Of a stretch of 64,000 nucleotides of DNA, positions 49,621 to 61,090 are shown piece by piece. Position 1 is the first letter of the stretch, and every line of letters starts with the position of its first letter. The DNA comes from Reticulitermes speratus (taxonomy: Eukaryota; Arthropoda; Insecta; Blattodea; Rhinotermitidae), in contig JAJKFL010000005.1 in assembly GCA_021186555.1 (NCBI GenBank), positions 6,217,678 through 6,281,677 on the forward strand, in the 5' to 3' direction. The notes under the pieces are model-generated. The model was not told where the DNA came from, did not search any database, and saw only the letters and a program-made list of their open reading frames with translations. The position numbers and the translations under genes were made by a program.

Positions 49621-49816
49621 TTGTGTTACTCAATCCGTAATTACACACATCACTGAGATTTGCAGTATGTACACGTTGATGTACCTTCAGATTACTCTGT
49701 TTATAGAATGACTTATTACACAAATCACAGAAATATGAAGATCCAACAGTATGTATAACTTTCTGCTGTGTCTCCACAGTGTTCTGCAACCAAAATCTTT
49801 CATTATAAGAGCTTTG
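49621..49816 (-). CDS. 5' end of zinc-finger exon, one intact finger
   Basis: The exon starts at 49,816 after CTGTCTTATTTTTCAG. It reads a linker then a full C2H2 finger (YFCDLCNKSFYKQSNLKVHQ, His ligands following). The next unit (SDVCN) lacks its first Cys and meets a stop at about 49,620. Phase 0 at its start matches phase 0 at the end of the acidic exon at 54,309-54,547, so the two can be spliced. As read here the product would have one finger. Confidence 0.7.
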
Positions 49817-50049
49817 CTGAAAAATAAGACAGAGAATGGTATTACACCAATCTATTAAAATATTACTGTTTCAAAATGATTGTGTTCTTTATCAAATCCC
49901 CCTACTAACAACAAACATCAGTGTATTATGGCCTGTTAATGACACATGGCTCACATACCCCATTCGTTTTCACAGAAATGTTACATGAGTGTGATAGAGG
50001 AAAGACATTTTGCAGCTTTTCTTTCACGATTTAACCTAACATGAAAAGT

Positions 50050-50112
50050 TACACACCTTTTCAGCAGGACAGAGCACCAGCACACACACAGTACAACGTG
50101 GACTGTTCTTGA
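50050..50112 (+). pseudogene. Short Tc1/mariner QQD-motif fragment
   Basis: The plus strand reads PFQQDRAPAHTQYNVDC, the second catalytic motif of Tc1/mariner enzymes. Nothing else of the gene is recognisable around it. Confidence 0.4.
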
Positions 50113-50591
50113 TCAAAGAATAAAAGGTATTAGATTATGGTTGTCTGCTTAATGCAGATGTGTGATTATCACCTATTGGGGAGACCTAAAAATAAGGCCA
50201 CATAAAGCACAATTTGAAAAGTATTACAGACATGGGAAATCAATACTCATAAGTATAATTGATGGAATACATACAAAGACTGAGAATCTCTGTAACTTAC
50301 TATGAGACATACAAACACTCGATACAAACTCTGTCAGTCACATGCCAAGTGTTGGTTCCATATTCCACATCTTCCCAGACCTTTGCCAGCATGTCTCTAG
50401 TGAATGAAGCCACTAAATTCACTTTTCCTTTATTACAGTACAGGAATGTTTGTTGGCAGTGGTGTCACAAACATGACATCCTACACACCGCCTCACATAG
50501 TTAGGTCAGGTGACGTGGGAGCAACAATCACCAACGGTTCTTTGGTACCATGTCCCATCCCTCAATGTCGCAGTAGGTTATCCTGATGTTC

Positions 50592-50855
50592 TCACAACCC
50601 TAAATCAAAGTGACAAGACACACTGTCTTGCTGGAAGATGAATTCAATGGAATATTCACCAAGTTGAGGTGTAAGCCAGTAAATTAACATGTCCATGTAA
50701 ATGTCCCCAGTCATTGATATTTTTGCAATAAATTCTGCAACATAATATGGCACAACACACATGGAGTTCCAAACATGCTTGAAGACTTGGTGATGATTTT
50801 GGACACCCCAGACATAAATGTTCTGGTTGTTAGATTCGTCACTCAATCCCAATGT
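50592..50855 (-). pseudogene. Tc1/mariner-superfamily transposase relic
   Basis: The minus strand reads LSDESN, NIYVWGVQN, GDIYMDMLIYWLTPQL and FIFQQDSVSCHF. These match the central DDE region of a Tc1/mariner-type transposase, with the first Asp in SDES and the second in QQD. The 5' and 3' portions are missing here. Confidence 0.75.
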
Positions 50856-51433
50856 GCCTTCTTCTTACACTGGATTCTCAACACAAAATCTTCATGTGAT
50901 ACTACAGGACTTGAGTACATACACCAGTTCCTCATAAAGACCCTCAAACATATCACGACTTCACAGCATGCACATTCAGAACAATATGACACAACATCTT
51001 AATATTAACAAACACTCACAAAAACTATCCTCGCAAACTCTTACACAATTTAATATGTACAAAGAACCCTGTTGCAAACTGAACACTATCATTTGTACTA
51101 CCAAACCATTTTATGAAAATACATACATACTTTTCATAAAACTATGCTTCTCCACTTAACCTTCAACTTACGATTTTTCATATTTGAAGGAAATAAAACT
51201 TTGGAAATTAAATTTTTTATACATATCTTTAAAAACTTATTAAACGAGTAAAATTTCATAAAAAATCACACTCTTGGTATCATGAGATTCGACTTCTTAG
51301 GTGGGAAAACTTAGTAAGCGGGAAGCTTCATATCCGGGAAAAATTAATGTATGCATTATGGATTTTATTTTGGTACTTTAAAAATCAGACTTCTTACAGG
51401 GGAAAACTTCTTATGTGGGGACTTCTTATCCGG
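50856..51433. other. No gene; terminal-repeat-like words
   Basis: Repeated words GGGAAAACTT and GACTTCTTA (51,290-51,440) also occur near 28,515 (TACTTCTTAAGCCGGAAGAC), suggesting fragments of one MITE family. Confidence 0.35.
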
Positions 51434-51625
51434 GTTCTACTGTAATTGTCTTCTGGACTTTGTCCATTGTCCAGAAAATAATAAAATCACAACGTTTTGG
51501 ATGCTGGTTCTTCTTCCGTCTTCCCCCTTCACCTGAAGACGGAAGAAGAACCAACTTCCGAAACGTCGTGATTTTATTATTTTCCGGACGATGGACAAAG
51601 TCCAGAAGACAATTAGTTCTCAATG
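51434..51625. repeat. Foldback element, hammerhead-related
   Basis: Inverted arms of about 85 bases. GGTTCTTCTTCCGTCTTC faces GAAGACGGAAGAAGAACC in the centre, and TTGTCTTCTGGACTTTGTCC faces its inverse outside. The plus arm has CCTGAAGACGG and TTCCGAAACGTCG. Confidence 0.75.
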
Positions 51626-53149
51626 TTATATACCATCGTCAAAACCCTTTAGAATTGAACAGAATACTTATGTCTATTAATATCACGCATATTAAATACT
51701 TCCAATTTTAGCAATACAAAATTTGTGGATATATGGGGAAGGAAACATAAGTGAAATAAATCCATTAAGAGATCACAAACAAGTGTCTTCTTGCAACACA
51801 TAAAAAATTTCTGGGATGAGAACTTCTCATTTTGTCACTGCCTTCCAGATTATCATACAACCCACGCAGCAAAACACTTCTCAAAAAGACAAGAATTGCT
51901 CAGCTGGTCAAAAATTATTTGTCTTCTACCATGCTCATATAGCCCAAAGGTGGCACCTACCCTGAACCACATAAATCCAGTCCACATTCCCACACCCCAT
52001 TCCTTCAAGAAGAAACAAGTTGTTATTCTACCATCTACAACTAGGTTTCCTACATAATCTCTTCCCTCCTGATTTCCTAAGTGAAATTCTGTTTGCAATT
52101 TGCATCTCTATCAAACACATTAGGCCTTAAACCTGCAAGAATTCCATTCTCATTATTTGACCAGTGCAATAGTTTTCAACAAGAAGTATAAATTCTGAAG
52201 CTCTTAACCGTACAATTTTCCCCGCCTGTTCTTACTCCCTCTTATGTCCAAATACTTTCCTCAGCACTCTGCTCTCAAAGAACATCCACACCTCTGATCT
52301 TCTCTTTCATTTTACACCTATATGACATCATACTTTACTTTAATCCTTATGCATTTGGATTGGTGACTGGAAGACAAAAACTACTCTGAAGTAAACAGCA
52401 ACAAGCATAACCCATATTGAATCTGCTCTTCAAACGGTTGGTTACATAAAATATGTTTCTGTAATTCCCAAATATTCACAGCGCAAAATATTTTGAAGTA
52501 ATTAGTAGTTCAGTTTACATGATGATTCATAAAGACCTCACTGAACTGAAGTGCTTACATTCCTGAATGTGATTTAGGAAAACAAAGATTTCAGACAAAT
52601 ATTAGCAGCAACAAACATGATGCTTTTATTCCTAGTGTTGCTGGTTAAAATTTACAAGTATTCCACATATGCAACACCAGTAACACAGCAAACATCCTGA
52701 CTGTATTTAATTCCTGCGAGATTCTAGTTAACATTTTAGCATTCACTGGGTAGGTCTGGGAAATGCAGTCCTTCGCCCCTTAAATATTTTTGGCATAGTA
52801 CTACCTAACACCTGGATGATGCAATACTGTTCTTGACATACTGCATTGTTCTGATACACAATCTAAAATTCTGCCTAATTCTGCCATACTATTTCGTTTG
52901 GAGAAAGAACTCTGATTGCTGCTGCACCCTATCAGAAGAACTGGAATTATATGAAAAGATTCTGCTTCCTTTCAGCAGACAGTGGTTTAAAAACCTTCAA
53001 AATTCTACCCAGCAAGCTCTTATTTTTCAATTACAGGGAATTTAAGGGCTGGGGAAATCATAACAGGGAGACAGTATTGCTGTCAGAACAGACATAGTTA
53101 AGGGATAACAATGCAGGGTAGTGGCAGAATGTAAATGCATTCTTTGACA
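51626..53149. other. No recognisable feature
   Basis: AT-rich intron-like sequence, between the two exons predicted for the zinc-finger gene. Confidence 0.4.
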
Positions 53150-53330
53150 CAACCTCACAAGAAACAGTCTAGCGGGGTGAGGTCGCATGACGTTGCAAGG
53201 CAAAGGGATTGGCCCCACTTGCCCAACCCATGTCTTGGCAGCAGGTCATCAACAAACTGTTGCACTTTCTGCTGACAGTTTGACAGTTGCAGTTCTACCT
53301 TGTTGAAAGTGTTATCAGGACTTCCTGATC
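53150..53330 (-). pseudogene. Tc1/mariner transposase C-terminal fragment
   Basis: The minus strand reads LLPRHGLGKWG and CDLTPLDCFL, corresponding to the conserved segment around the last catalytic acid (normally SPDLTPLDFFLWG). It probably belongs to the same family as 50,592-50,855. Confidence 0.6.
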
Positions 53331-54308
53331 CTGCTCTGTCAGATGTGGTCACAACCTACTCTCTAGTGTCTCCAGAGAGATGGCAAATGCACAAAACACT
53401 TTCAACTTCAGGGGGGTTTCATTCCAGCCCAACAGGAGCCCTTCATTTCTGTAGTAAACAAATATGACAATTGGGCTTATTTACCTTCCCAGACAGATGA
53501 AGTTTTGGTATGTCAGTAAAAGCATCATCAGACATGAGTTTTTCAAACACCTGATATCATACCAAGAAAATTCACACACAAATTTGAACAAGCTTGTTGG
53601 TCACTGCCACTTACAGCTTGCAGTAACTGCAGTCAGTATGGCTTCATAAACAAGCAATGCTTCGCATTTTTCCATACAGATGTGGGCAGCATCCATAGCT
53701 ATTGACTGGATTTGCAAATGGCCTTTCATGGGCTGCATGACAGAACTTCTACAAGTTGCTGCATATTGATATCACAGCTTTGTGGCTGCTCTGGCCCCAC
53801 ACTTCTTGCAGAGACAACCATTCTTTGCAGACTTTTGATACCACTCCTTAATGCAGCTCACAGAGGGTGTGTCCTATCCAACTCCTGTTATACTATATCA
53901 CCTGTACACTACAGCCACAGATTTTGCACCAACTTACTACAAGCAACACTGCACTTCTTCTCACAGAGTAGCAATTTAAACTGGCATATGCAGCATCAAT
54001 CTGTTCCAGAAGGAGAACCACTTACACGCTGGAAAACCTAAGCTCCATAGAACATATCACACTTTGTTCTTACCACATGTAAAGTAGCTTTAGAAATATA
54101 AGTACATTAATTGAATAAAATGTTTTGAAACACTGTATAGATCAGGCTTTTGTCCTACATTCTGGTGGAGACATGAACATGTATTTAATCTCCTCTGCAA
54201 TTACTTGCACACCAACCTCCCTACTAAAGTTTAAAAACAATCCCATTCACCACAACAAAGCTCTTTTATATGGACAAATGGAGATGACACAATTAACATT
54301 TAACTCAC
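53331..54308. other. No recognisable feature
   Basis: Intron-like sequence directly downstream (minus strand) of the acidic exon. Confidence 0.4.
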
Positions 54309-54547
54309 CTCATCGTTTTCAGCTTCCATTTCAGAAACGGTTACGTCCATGGTACTATCCTCTTCTTTTACATCTATGTCTTCTGCTTCTTTTATAATTA
54401 TGCCCTCCTCTCCTTTCATATCGATATCCACCTCCCTTTTTACACATATGTCCTCCTCAACTTTCACATCTATGTCATCCTCAACCTTTATACCAGTCAC
54501 ATCATATGCATCATCACAAGATGTCAGACATCTCGCACCAGACAAAC
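54309..54547 (-). CDS. Acidic IKVE/VKEE-repeat exon of zinc-finger gene
   Basis: The exon is bounded by TTCTGCCAG before 54,547 and a perfect donor GAG|GTGAGT after 54,309. It encodes about 79 residues with recurring xIDVKxEE and KVEDD motifs, for example TGIKVEDDIDVKVEED. This type of acidic, lysine-punctuated exon commonly precedes finger exons in insect C2H2 genes, and IKxE words are sumoylation-type sites. The 5' phase needs one base from an upstream exon that I could not find. Confidence 0.72.
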
Positions 54548-55459
54548 CTGGCAGAACTTGCAGAGGATCTGTGCAGCTCTACAAAATCACCATAACATTG
54601 ACAGCAGTCTCACAATCACAAAGAACTTGCATTAACACTGATAGTACAGTAGCTGCTTTCTAGCTATCAAAATCATTACTAACAACTAACTACATCAAGC
54701 AGCATCCTTCCTCACAACATAACAATTGCTCAGCTACTCAGTAAATTCCCTGCCTTTTATGAAACATGAGCTTCATTACTTTTCTTCACAAAATACTGTC
54801 TCTTGTCATGCCAACACACTCTCATTCAGGGGTGCACAGATCCCAGGCCGGCAGGTCACCATGGCAGGGTGGTACCTAATATTTTTGGGTTCTCAGTATG
54901 AAACTTCCTTCAGGTCACCTTCTAGCACCTAGAAATGTGTTCACCCTGCTCTCACTAATTTCTTTAGGATACCCATCTTGTTACCACATGCATTATTTAC
55001 CCTTACAGATTTCTGAACAAAATTTTGTGTGCAATCTTCATGTCACATGAATGCTATATGACCAATCCATTAGTCATCCTTGCTTTTATCACATTTGGTG
55101 AAAAGTAGAAACTATGAAGTTCCATATTAATTTTAAATTAAATTTTAGCATTTAACAGTTATATTATGTTCCATGGAAACATTGTGGTATCCCACTGTTC
55201 AGTGTATTTCAAATATGTGGCATTGCATGTTCTGGAATTGTTTCACTTCACACCCACTCCCCGAAAATGGCCATGTAGGATTCTGCAATAATTGCATTTT
55301 AACTTGCCTCCTTTGATTTAATACCTTTCACCATCACTCATGAAAACATAATTAATGCTGCTGTGTCTTATAGTTACTTAGATCTTCCCTGTACAAAGCC
55401 TTGACGAGTTCTCTAGAACTTTCTCCAAGTCCAAAGAGTCTTGTTGTGGTTGTTACTGA
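54548..55459. other. No recognisable feature
   Basis: I looked for a 5' exon of the zinc-finger gene on the minus strand and did not find one. Confidence 0.4.
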
Positions 55460-55617
55460 GTGCCTACAACCACAACAAGACACTAGCAACAACAGGCACT
55501 CAGTCACAACCACAACAAGACACTAACAACAACAGGCACTCAGGCACAAACACAACAAGACACTAGCAACAACAGGCACTCAGTCACAAACACAACAAGA
55601 CACTAGCAACAACAGGA
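55460..55617. repeat. 40-bp tandem array, ~4 copies, with inverted flank
   Basis: The unit starts CACAACAAGACACTAGCAAC and continues AACAGGCACTCAGTCACAAA. Just before it, CTTGTTGTGGTTGTTACTGA is the reverse complement of part of the unit. Confidence 0.9.
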
Positions 55618-55878
55618 CGGGCATGTCAACATCCAAAAACCAGCTGCCAGCAATTTCAAAAAAATCTTTTAACAATTTTAACAAATTTAATGTTTTAACT
55701 ACTACCAAAGAGAGACTATTTCATACCTACAATCAAAAGTATTATACCTCAAGCTTTTAACATAAGACGAACATAACCTGCAATTGTGAGTGAACAGAAA
55801 CTACAAAAACCAAAACATTGTGATAACATGTGATAATTACCAAATGTACCAGTGCCAGTGAAGTGAACCTACTAGTGT

Positions 55879-55921
55879 ACCCCTAAGGATGGCTGGACCA
55901 CAGCCGAAACATATGTAGGGT
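55879..55921 (+). ncRNA. Hammerhead-like motif, one core change
   Basis: ACCC, CTAAGGA (G5 changed), stem II GGCTG/CAGCC, GAAAC, ATATGT, A, GGGT. It is followed after about 40 bases by GTGCATTTGTTGGTTA, the same tail as the unit at 59,800. Confidence 0.5.
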
Positions 55922-56499
55922 AAAAGTGTAATAGAAGTACAAAAAGTGCATTTGTTGGTTATAATACTGCTAAGCTGATAAAACTATTTCCTGCACAAAC
56001 ACTCACCATGCTTTCCTTAAGGGCAGGAAACATTCCTTCAACTCTGCGGTATAATTTTTGGCTTTCTTGCAGTAAGAAACTGTAGTTTTTTGTACCTTCA
56101 AACCCTCTTTATCACACGGATGATTTGTTAAGTTTTTTAACTAAGTAGCTCAGGAGGACATAACTGATACAGCTTCACAGTTTCCAAATATTTGATCACT
56201 CCTGAAAGGACATCACTTAAGTGGCATTTGAATACATATGTACAAAAAATATATATATACATATTGCAACTTTAGCTTATAAATACTAGACCACAATTTC
56301 TCTTACCTCTTTAAAAATAAAAGCATGATTAACATGCGTGACATGTGGTTTAACAAATTCCTAAGTGTGTACTGTAATAAACGTTCAGCTGTTTATGTAA
56401 CAATAAAAACAGGCAGAAACGTTTAGGTAGCAAAACAGCAGCGTAGTATAATTTCAACATTTGCAGAGGTAAATCTGTGATCTTCAGACTGTATTTAGT

Positions 56500-57149
56500 A
56501 TGTGCACTTTCTACACAACTATGGTCATACGGTTTTCGTTTTGTCCACGCTCATTCCAACGCTACTTCTATCATCGCTACACACGTGTCATCTGTCTTCA
56601 AATAACTGGAACTAGCGTCCATTGATAGGAGTACGCTCATTAGTTTATTCGGGAGAGTCTGGGTTGTAATTTAATTTTACATCACATTACATTAATCAAT
56701 ATACAAGTTTCAACAACACTACACTGACACACAGGCGACCTGTACGTAACAAAACCTTGCCAACGACGTTAACCATCAGGAACACGCTTCCACCTCAGCC
56801 ACAAACAACCATCGCGCGACCGCAAAACCAGGGGGCAGAAACTGGGATTGGGGAAGGGGAAGCATGCAATCGCGACATCTTACCGTAGTGCACATCATAC
56901 TCGTCAACAACGACAACTACAATATCTACTATTAATCATAACAGATGTCGCACAAAGTCGGAAGAAGTTACCATGCCACGTGATATTTTGGACCAATCAC
57001 AAAGAAGCGCCAACCTTTCATTGTGACCTGTGATTGTAACGGCTCGTGCCTCCAATAGATTGGTGCAAGAATAATTTGAATTGATTATTTATTCTCTTTC
57101 GTCTGTGGATTTTGCTTTCAGCGTCTAGATAGTATCGTTGTGTGTTGAT
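56500..57149. promoter_or_regulatory. Possible shared promoter region, ZNF and THAP genes
   Basis: No reading frame is convincing. The stretch is less AT-rich than its neighbours and has CCAAT words (near 56,994 and 57,052). It lies directly upstream of the THAP gene (plus) and is oriented head-to-head toward the acidic zinc-finger exon (minus) 2 kb away. Promoter function is inferred from position only. Confidence 0.3.
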
Positions 57150-57212
57150 TACATCGTGTGTTATGTATTCTCCAGCACAGATTACTACAGATTCTCCAGC
57201 GTCTGTGGAACG
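57150..57212 (+). other. Predicted 5' untranslated exon of THAP gene (3' end)
   Basis: GGAACG|GTAAGA is a good donor at 57,213. The matching acceptor TTCTGTTTCTTTCAG ends at 57,312, four bases before the THAP ATG. The exon start is not visible; 57,150 is a placeholder. Confidence 0.5.
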
Positions 57213-57312
57213 GTAAGATTTGAATTTATGAAAGCTTAGCTTAATCCTACATGATGGGCCGTGTAATTTTGAGATGTACGTACTGTATCGCGTTGTATTC
57301 TGTTTCTTTCAG

Positions 57313-57408
57313 CAAAATGGCCAGGCGGAACAAGTGCCACGCGGCAAGATGTACATCGACGCACAAAGACGGTGTACGATTCTTCAGATTTCCTACGAAT
57401 ACGATACG
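57313..57408 (+). CDS. THAP domain, first coding exon
   Basis: The ATG at 57,317 opens MARRNKCHAARCTS, which supplies the first two Cys ligands of a THAP C2CH zinc module, and continues to the FFRFPTN signature. The exon ends at a CG|GTATGT donor in phase 2. Joining to 57,681 (acceptor TTTTTTCTTTCCAG) keeps the frame and gives the THAP tryptophan (KVW) and the final Cys-His (CSKHF). Confidence 0.85.
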
Positions 57409-57680
57409 GTATGTCACATGCAATATCGTAATATAAGCAGATCTCATTTAATATAGTACGTATGTGTAAAAAGGAAATGTGAAAATGTCAATTGCAGTCC
57501 AGTGGACTGTGCAGGGTTACACGGCGTTACAATAAAGAAGACCAGTCAGATGTGCACTGTGCATTCCTAATAGGAAATGTGTAAGTCATTAATACTAGGA
57601 GAATGCAATTTAAATGTATCCCATTAACATTAAATTCCCAAACATATGTAATGTAATGTACTTTCATTTTTTCTTTCCAG

Positions 57681-59312
57681 AGCCAAAGTATGGGCGGAGA
57701 ACGTCGAGCAGCCATGCAGTATCGACTCTGCAAAAATGCTGTACAAATATTTTTTGTGCAGCAAACATTTTGCAGAGAGCGATTTCTGCACTTCTGAAAG
57801 GGTACGCCTGAACAAAGTGGCAGTTCCACATGGCTCAGATTCATTTTCACATTCAATCCCACAACCTTCGGAATCTTCCTATTATAACCCTTCTCTGAAC
57901 TCCTTGCCCACAAATTTAACCCCTGAAGATAACCTCCATGTCCTACCACCCACCAGAACCTACGGCAAGGCGTCTGTGTCCTCCACTAAAACTACTATGC
58001 CTGTCCATGCAGACAGTCCTTCAACTTCTCATCAAATCCCTGGGTTCCAAACACCACCACCAGCAGGCAGAACTTTAGCAGTGAAAGAAACCTCTTGTTC
58101 CTTGAGCCCTGTAAATCCTAATGCTTGTGATGGAGAACTCAGATGTATCAATCATCAAAGTTCTTCCTCAAAGCCTAGAGCAAGGCATTCTCTACTAAAA
58201 GAACTTAATTTGGCAACAGTTGCAGAATTGACACATAGAAAAAGGAAAATGTATGAACATATTCGGAAGCAGGGGAGTGCGCTATGTAAATTGAAAAAGC
58301 AATGCAAGGCAAAAAAGTTGAAAGATGTCTGTGATCTGGATAGGGATCCAGTGATGCAGAAGCTTGCATCTTCTTTGTCTGTAGAGGCTGCCAGGTTATT
58401 GGCAGGAGTTATTCAGAACAGTAGGCAGAAGCCCAAGGGCAGGAGGTGGAATTTTGAAGACAAAGTGTTGGCTCTGGCCCTACTGAAACGCAGTCCCAAA
58501 TCCTACATCCTTCTGCAGATGCTCTTCCCCCTTCCATCTAGACGAACATTGCAGTCTGTCCTTAATACTGTTCACTTCACGGCAGGCATTAATGCCCATG
58601 TGTTTGGTGCACTCAAACACTCTGCGCAGACAATGTCTGATAAAGATCGTTATTGTATTCTGATGTTTGATGAAATGTCAATCAGAGAAAACTTGTGCTT
58701 TAAGCAGAAATTGGGCTGCATAGAGGGTTTTGAGGACTTTGGAAGCCAGGGCAGGACAAGCAACATTGCAAATCATGCTCTGGTTTTCATGGTCAGTGGC
58801 CTGCATCAAAAGTGGAAGCAACCAGTGGCTTACTACTTTAGTCGCGGAAGCACTAAGGCTGAGATGCTTGCGCAATTTTTGAAGGAGGTTCTTGACGCTT
58901 GTCAGAATGCTGGACTGCAAGTTGTTGCCACTGTCTGTGACATGGGTGCCAACAATGTCAAGGCCTTGAAATTGTTGGGTGCTTCTGAAACAGAAGCATT
59001 CTTCAAGTTTCATAATTAAAGAAATTGCGACAGTATTTGATCCTCCACACCTCCTGAAATGTACCCGAAACCTATTCCATAAGTATGATGTGCAGTTGAA
59101 GTCTGAGGCACTGGACAAACAGCTTCCTGTTATAGGTGGGAACACATTTTGTGATGTGTACAAGTTTGACAAACCGCATCCACTCCGACAACTGTATAAG
59201 CTTACAGACACACACCTGAACCCTGTGGGGCAGAATGCAATGAAGGTGAAGCTGGCTGCACAAGTGTTGAGCCACACTGTAGCAGCAAGTCTGTATAGCC
59301 TCGTATGTACAG
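57681..59312 (+). pseudogene. P-element/THAP9-like transposase exon, one frameshift
   Basis: The exon completes the THAP domain (to about 57,800), then a low-complexity Ser/Pro region, a leucine-rich and basic coiled-coil-like segment (58,170-58,320), then the transposase core. The RNase H-like acids seen are D in LMFDEMSI (about 58,670) and D in VCDMGANN (about 58,940). The frame stops at 59,019. The next conserved block TVFDPPHLLKCTRNLF is open in another frame up to 59,312, so one inserted base near 59,010-59,017 breaks it. The donor CAG|GTAAGA at 59,313 is intact. This could be a recent P-type transposon relic, a domesticated THAP9-like gene with a consensus error, or a young pseudogene. 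Confidence 0.88.
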
Positions 59313-59529
59313 GTAAGAAATGTTTCATTGCATTCAGTTATTTGTAATGCACTGTTTTTAAGGCATTGGTTACATGAAGACAATTTTTCCAACTTCTCCC
59401 CAAAATGTACTTGTGATCAGCCGAAAAAAAAGAACTTTATTTTCTCCCAGTTTCTGTGCACTGATTACTGTGTTATTCTAATATTAATGTAACAAGGCCC
59501 TAGCTTTATTATTTTACTGATTCTTTTAG

Positions 59530-59727
59530 GAATGTTGAGCAGCACATACCTGGCTACTGTCACCTTCATTGGGGAAGTTGATAAGCTCTTTGACAGTTTG
59601 AACGTGGTGCGGTGTATGATTTTGTGGAACATCAAAAAGTGCAAAGATACAGTGAACAGTGTGGTTTCAACATTCTGTCATTTTAACTATATTTTATACT
59701 CACGATTTTACTTATATATGATTTTAT
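59530..59727 (+). CDS. P-element transposase-like exon, C-terminal part
   Basis: It follows the acceptor TTCTTTTAG at 59,529 and joins the preceding exon in frame, giving the FIGEVDKLFDSLN segment found after the GTP-binding region of P-type transposases. The similarity fades after about 59,630; a hammerhead-bearing repeat unit lies just downstream. The third catalytic acid region is not visible within the window. Confidence 0.65.
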
Positions 59728-59799
59728 AAACAGTACACAAAAAATTTTACGAATGTCAATAATAGGCAGACCCAGCATTTGAGAAGCACTATTAGAAAG

Positions 59800-59840
59800 C
59801 CCCTGATGATGGCTCGTGGAGAGCCGAAACATATGTAGGG
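59800..59840 (+). ncRNA. Hammerhead-ribozyme-like motif (near-perfect)
   Basis: CCC, CTGATGA, stem II GGCTC/GAGCC with loop GTGGA, CGAAA, stem III ACATATGT, A, GGG. All core residues match the hammerhead consensus. It lies just after the P-like transposase exon. Confidence 0.75.
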
Positions 59841-60809
59841 TTCGACTATAATAAAGGGCTGATTGCACCTTTTTAGTGATTTCTGCATTTGTTGGTGTAT
59901 TCCTGAATATACACTGTTTGATGTTATACATCAATCACTTTTTTCATTCATCCTGTAGATGAAAATACAGTGATATAGGATGTGAATCTGTATTATACAT
60001 AACAAAAGTACAGCTGTGTTTATTGTATATACAACATATACCTTTGCTTGTATAGTCATAATAGATAGATAGATTGATTGATAGATAGATATAATAAAGA
60101 CTATTTCTTGTGTTACGTGTATGTACATGTTTATTTACAGTGCAGTTAGACTTTTCTATTACTTATAAGATTGTCTTTTGAATGTATAACAAATACACTG
60201 TTAATATCTTTAGATGACTGAAACTCTTTCTACACGATTCTAAATGTTTTAACCCTGCAGTATACCTTACTGCCCGTTTTTGAAGAATAAAAAATTTTTA
60301 GTTTCTTTATATCTTGTCCTACATTCAATATTGATGTGTTTGAAGTGGAAGTTAAAAGTGTGAACATTAACATACTCTGTAGCTGAGTAGATTTCAGTGC
60401 AGGGATATTAAATACATATGAATGAAATATCTATGATATGACCTATTGTACAGGACATTATTTCATGCTGCTGCTGAACCATGTCAAGTGAAAATTATCT
60501 GTATGACAGTGGAGAAAGGGAGGGGGGGATATTGAGGGCCGAATAGTAGTCAACCTTACCGACTGGGATATTGCTACCGATTGCTACTAACACCTTGTGG
60601 TACTTGTGCACTGCGCATAGATGGCAGGACAATAGACTCCGCCCCCACGTTTCCGACCAATAGCATTGAAGTTACCGATCTGGTAGTAGTAATCTGCGCA
60701 ACTCACTAGGTGCCACAGATTATCTAGGTGGCGGAAGCAGTCCTGACGTCATCCGTGGACGGTAAAGCGGACAAGCGAGGGCAAAGATATACTAAATGAT
60801 CTGTGGCAA
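59841..60809. other. Repeat-unit tail, then promoter-like GC-richer patch
   Basis: 59,841-59,930 is the tail of the hammerhead unit. An ATAG microsatellite lies at 60,060-60,090. At 60,640-60,760 a GC-richer patch holds CCGCCCCCACG, GACCAATAG and TGACGTCATC, motifs common in promoters, but no gene follows. Confidence 0.35.
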
Positions 60810-61090
60810 GACTAGTGTTTCCCAAACTTTTTGGCCACGGAACACTTTTTAACTTTGTAAATATTTACGCAACATGTTTTCTGGTCCATCATTTATCAAA
60901 TAAAAGCATAACGAGATCTGTTAGTAACCACATGAAAGTTCCTTATAAAAATTCTTATATGTATGGTACTTTAAACTATGATCAAATATGCTACATTCAA
61001 ATTCAATACAAAATCTGTTTTCTCGATTTTTTCCCCCGGAACACCAGTGTTCCGCACAACATACTTTTGGAAACGGTGCCCTGGACTGTA
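60810..61090. repeat. hAT-like MITE
   Basis: The left end AGTGTTTCCCAAACTTTTTG and, at 61,066-61,085, TTTGGAAACGGTGCCCTG form imperfect terminal inverts. The interior GGAACAC words repeat at both ends. This matches the appearance of hAT-type non-autonomous elements. Confidence 0.5.

Noticed and set aside
58678-59392. Minus-strand open frames of 100-216 codons
   Set aside because: They lie antisense to the P-type transposase exon, which has clear homology and splice sites.
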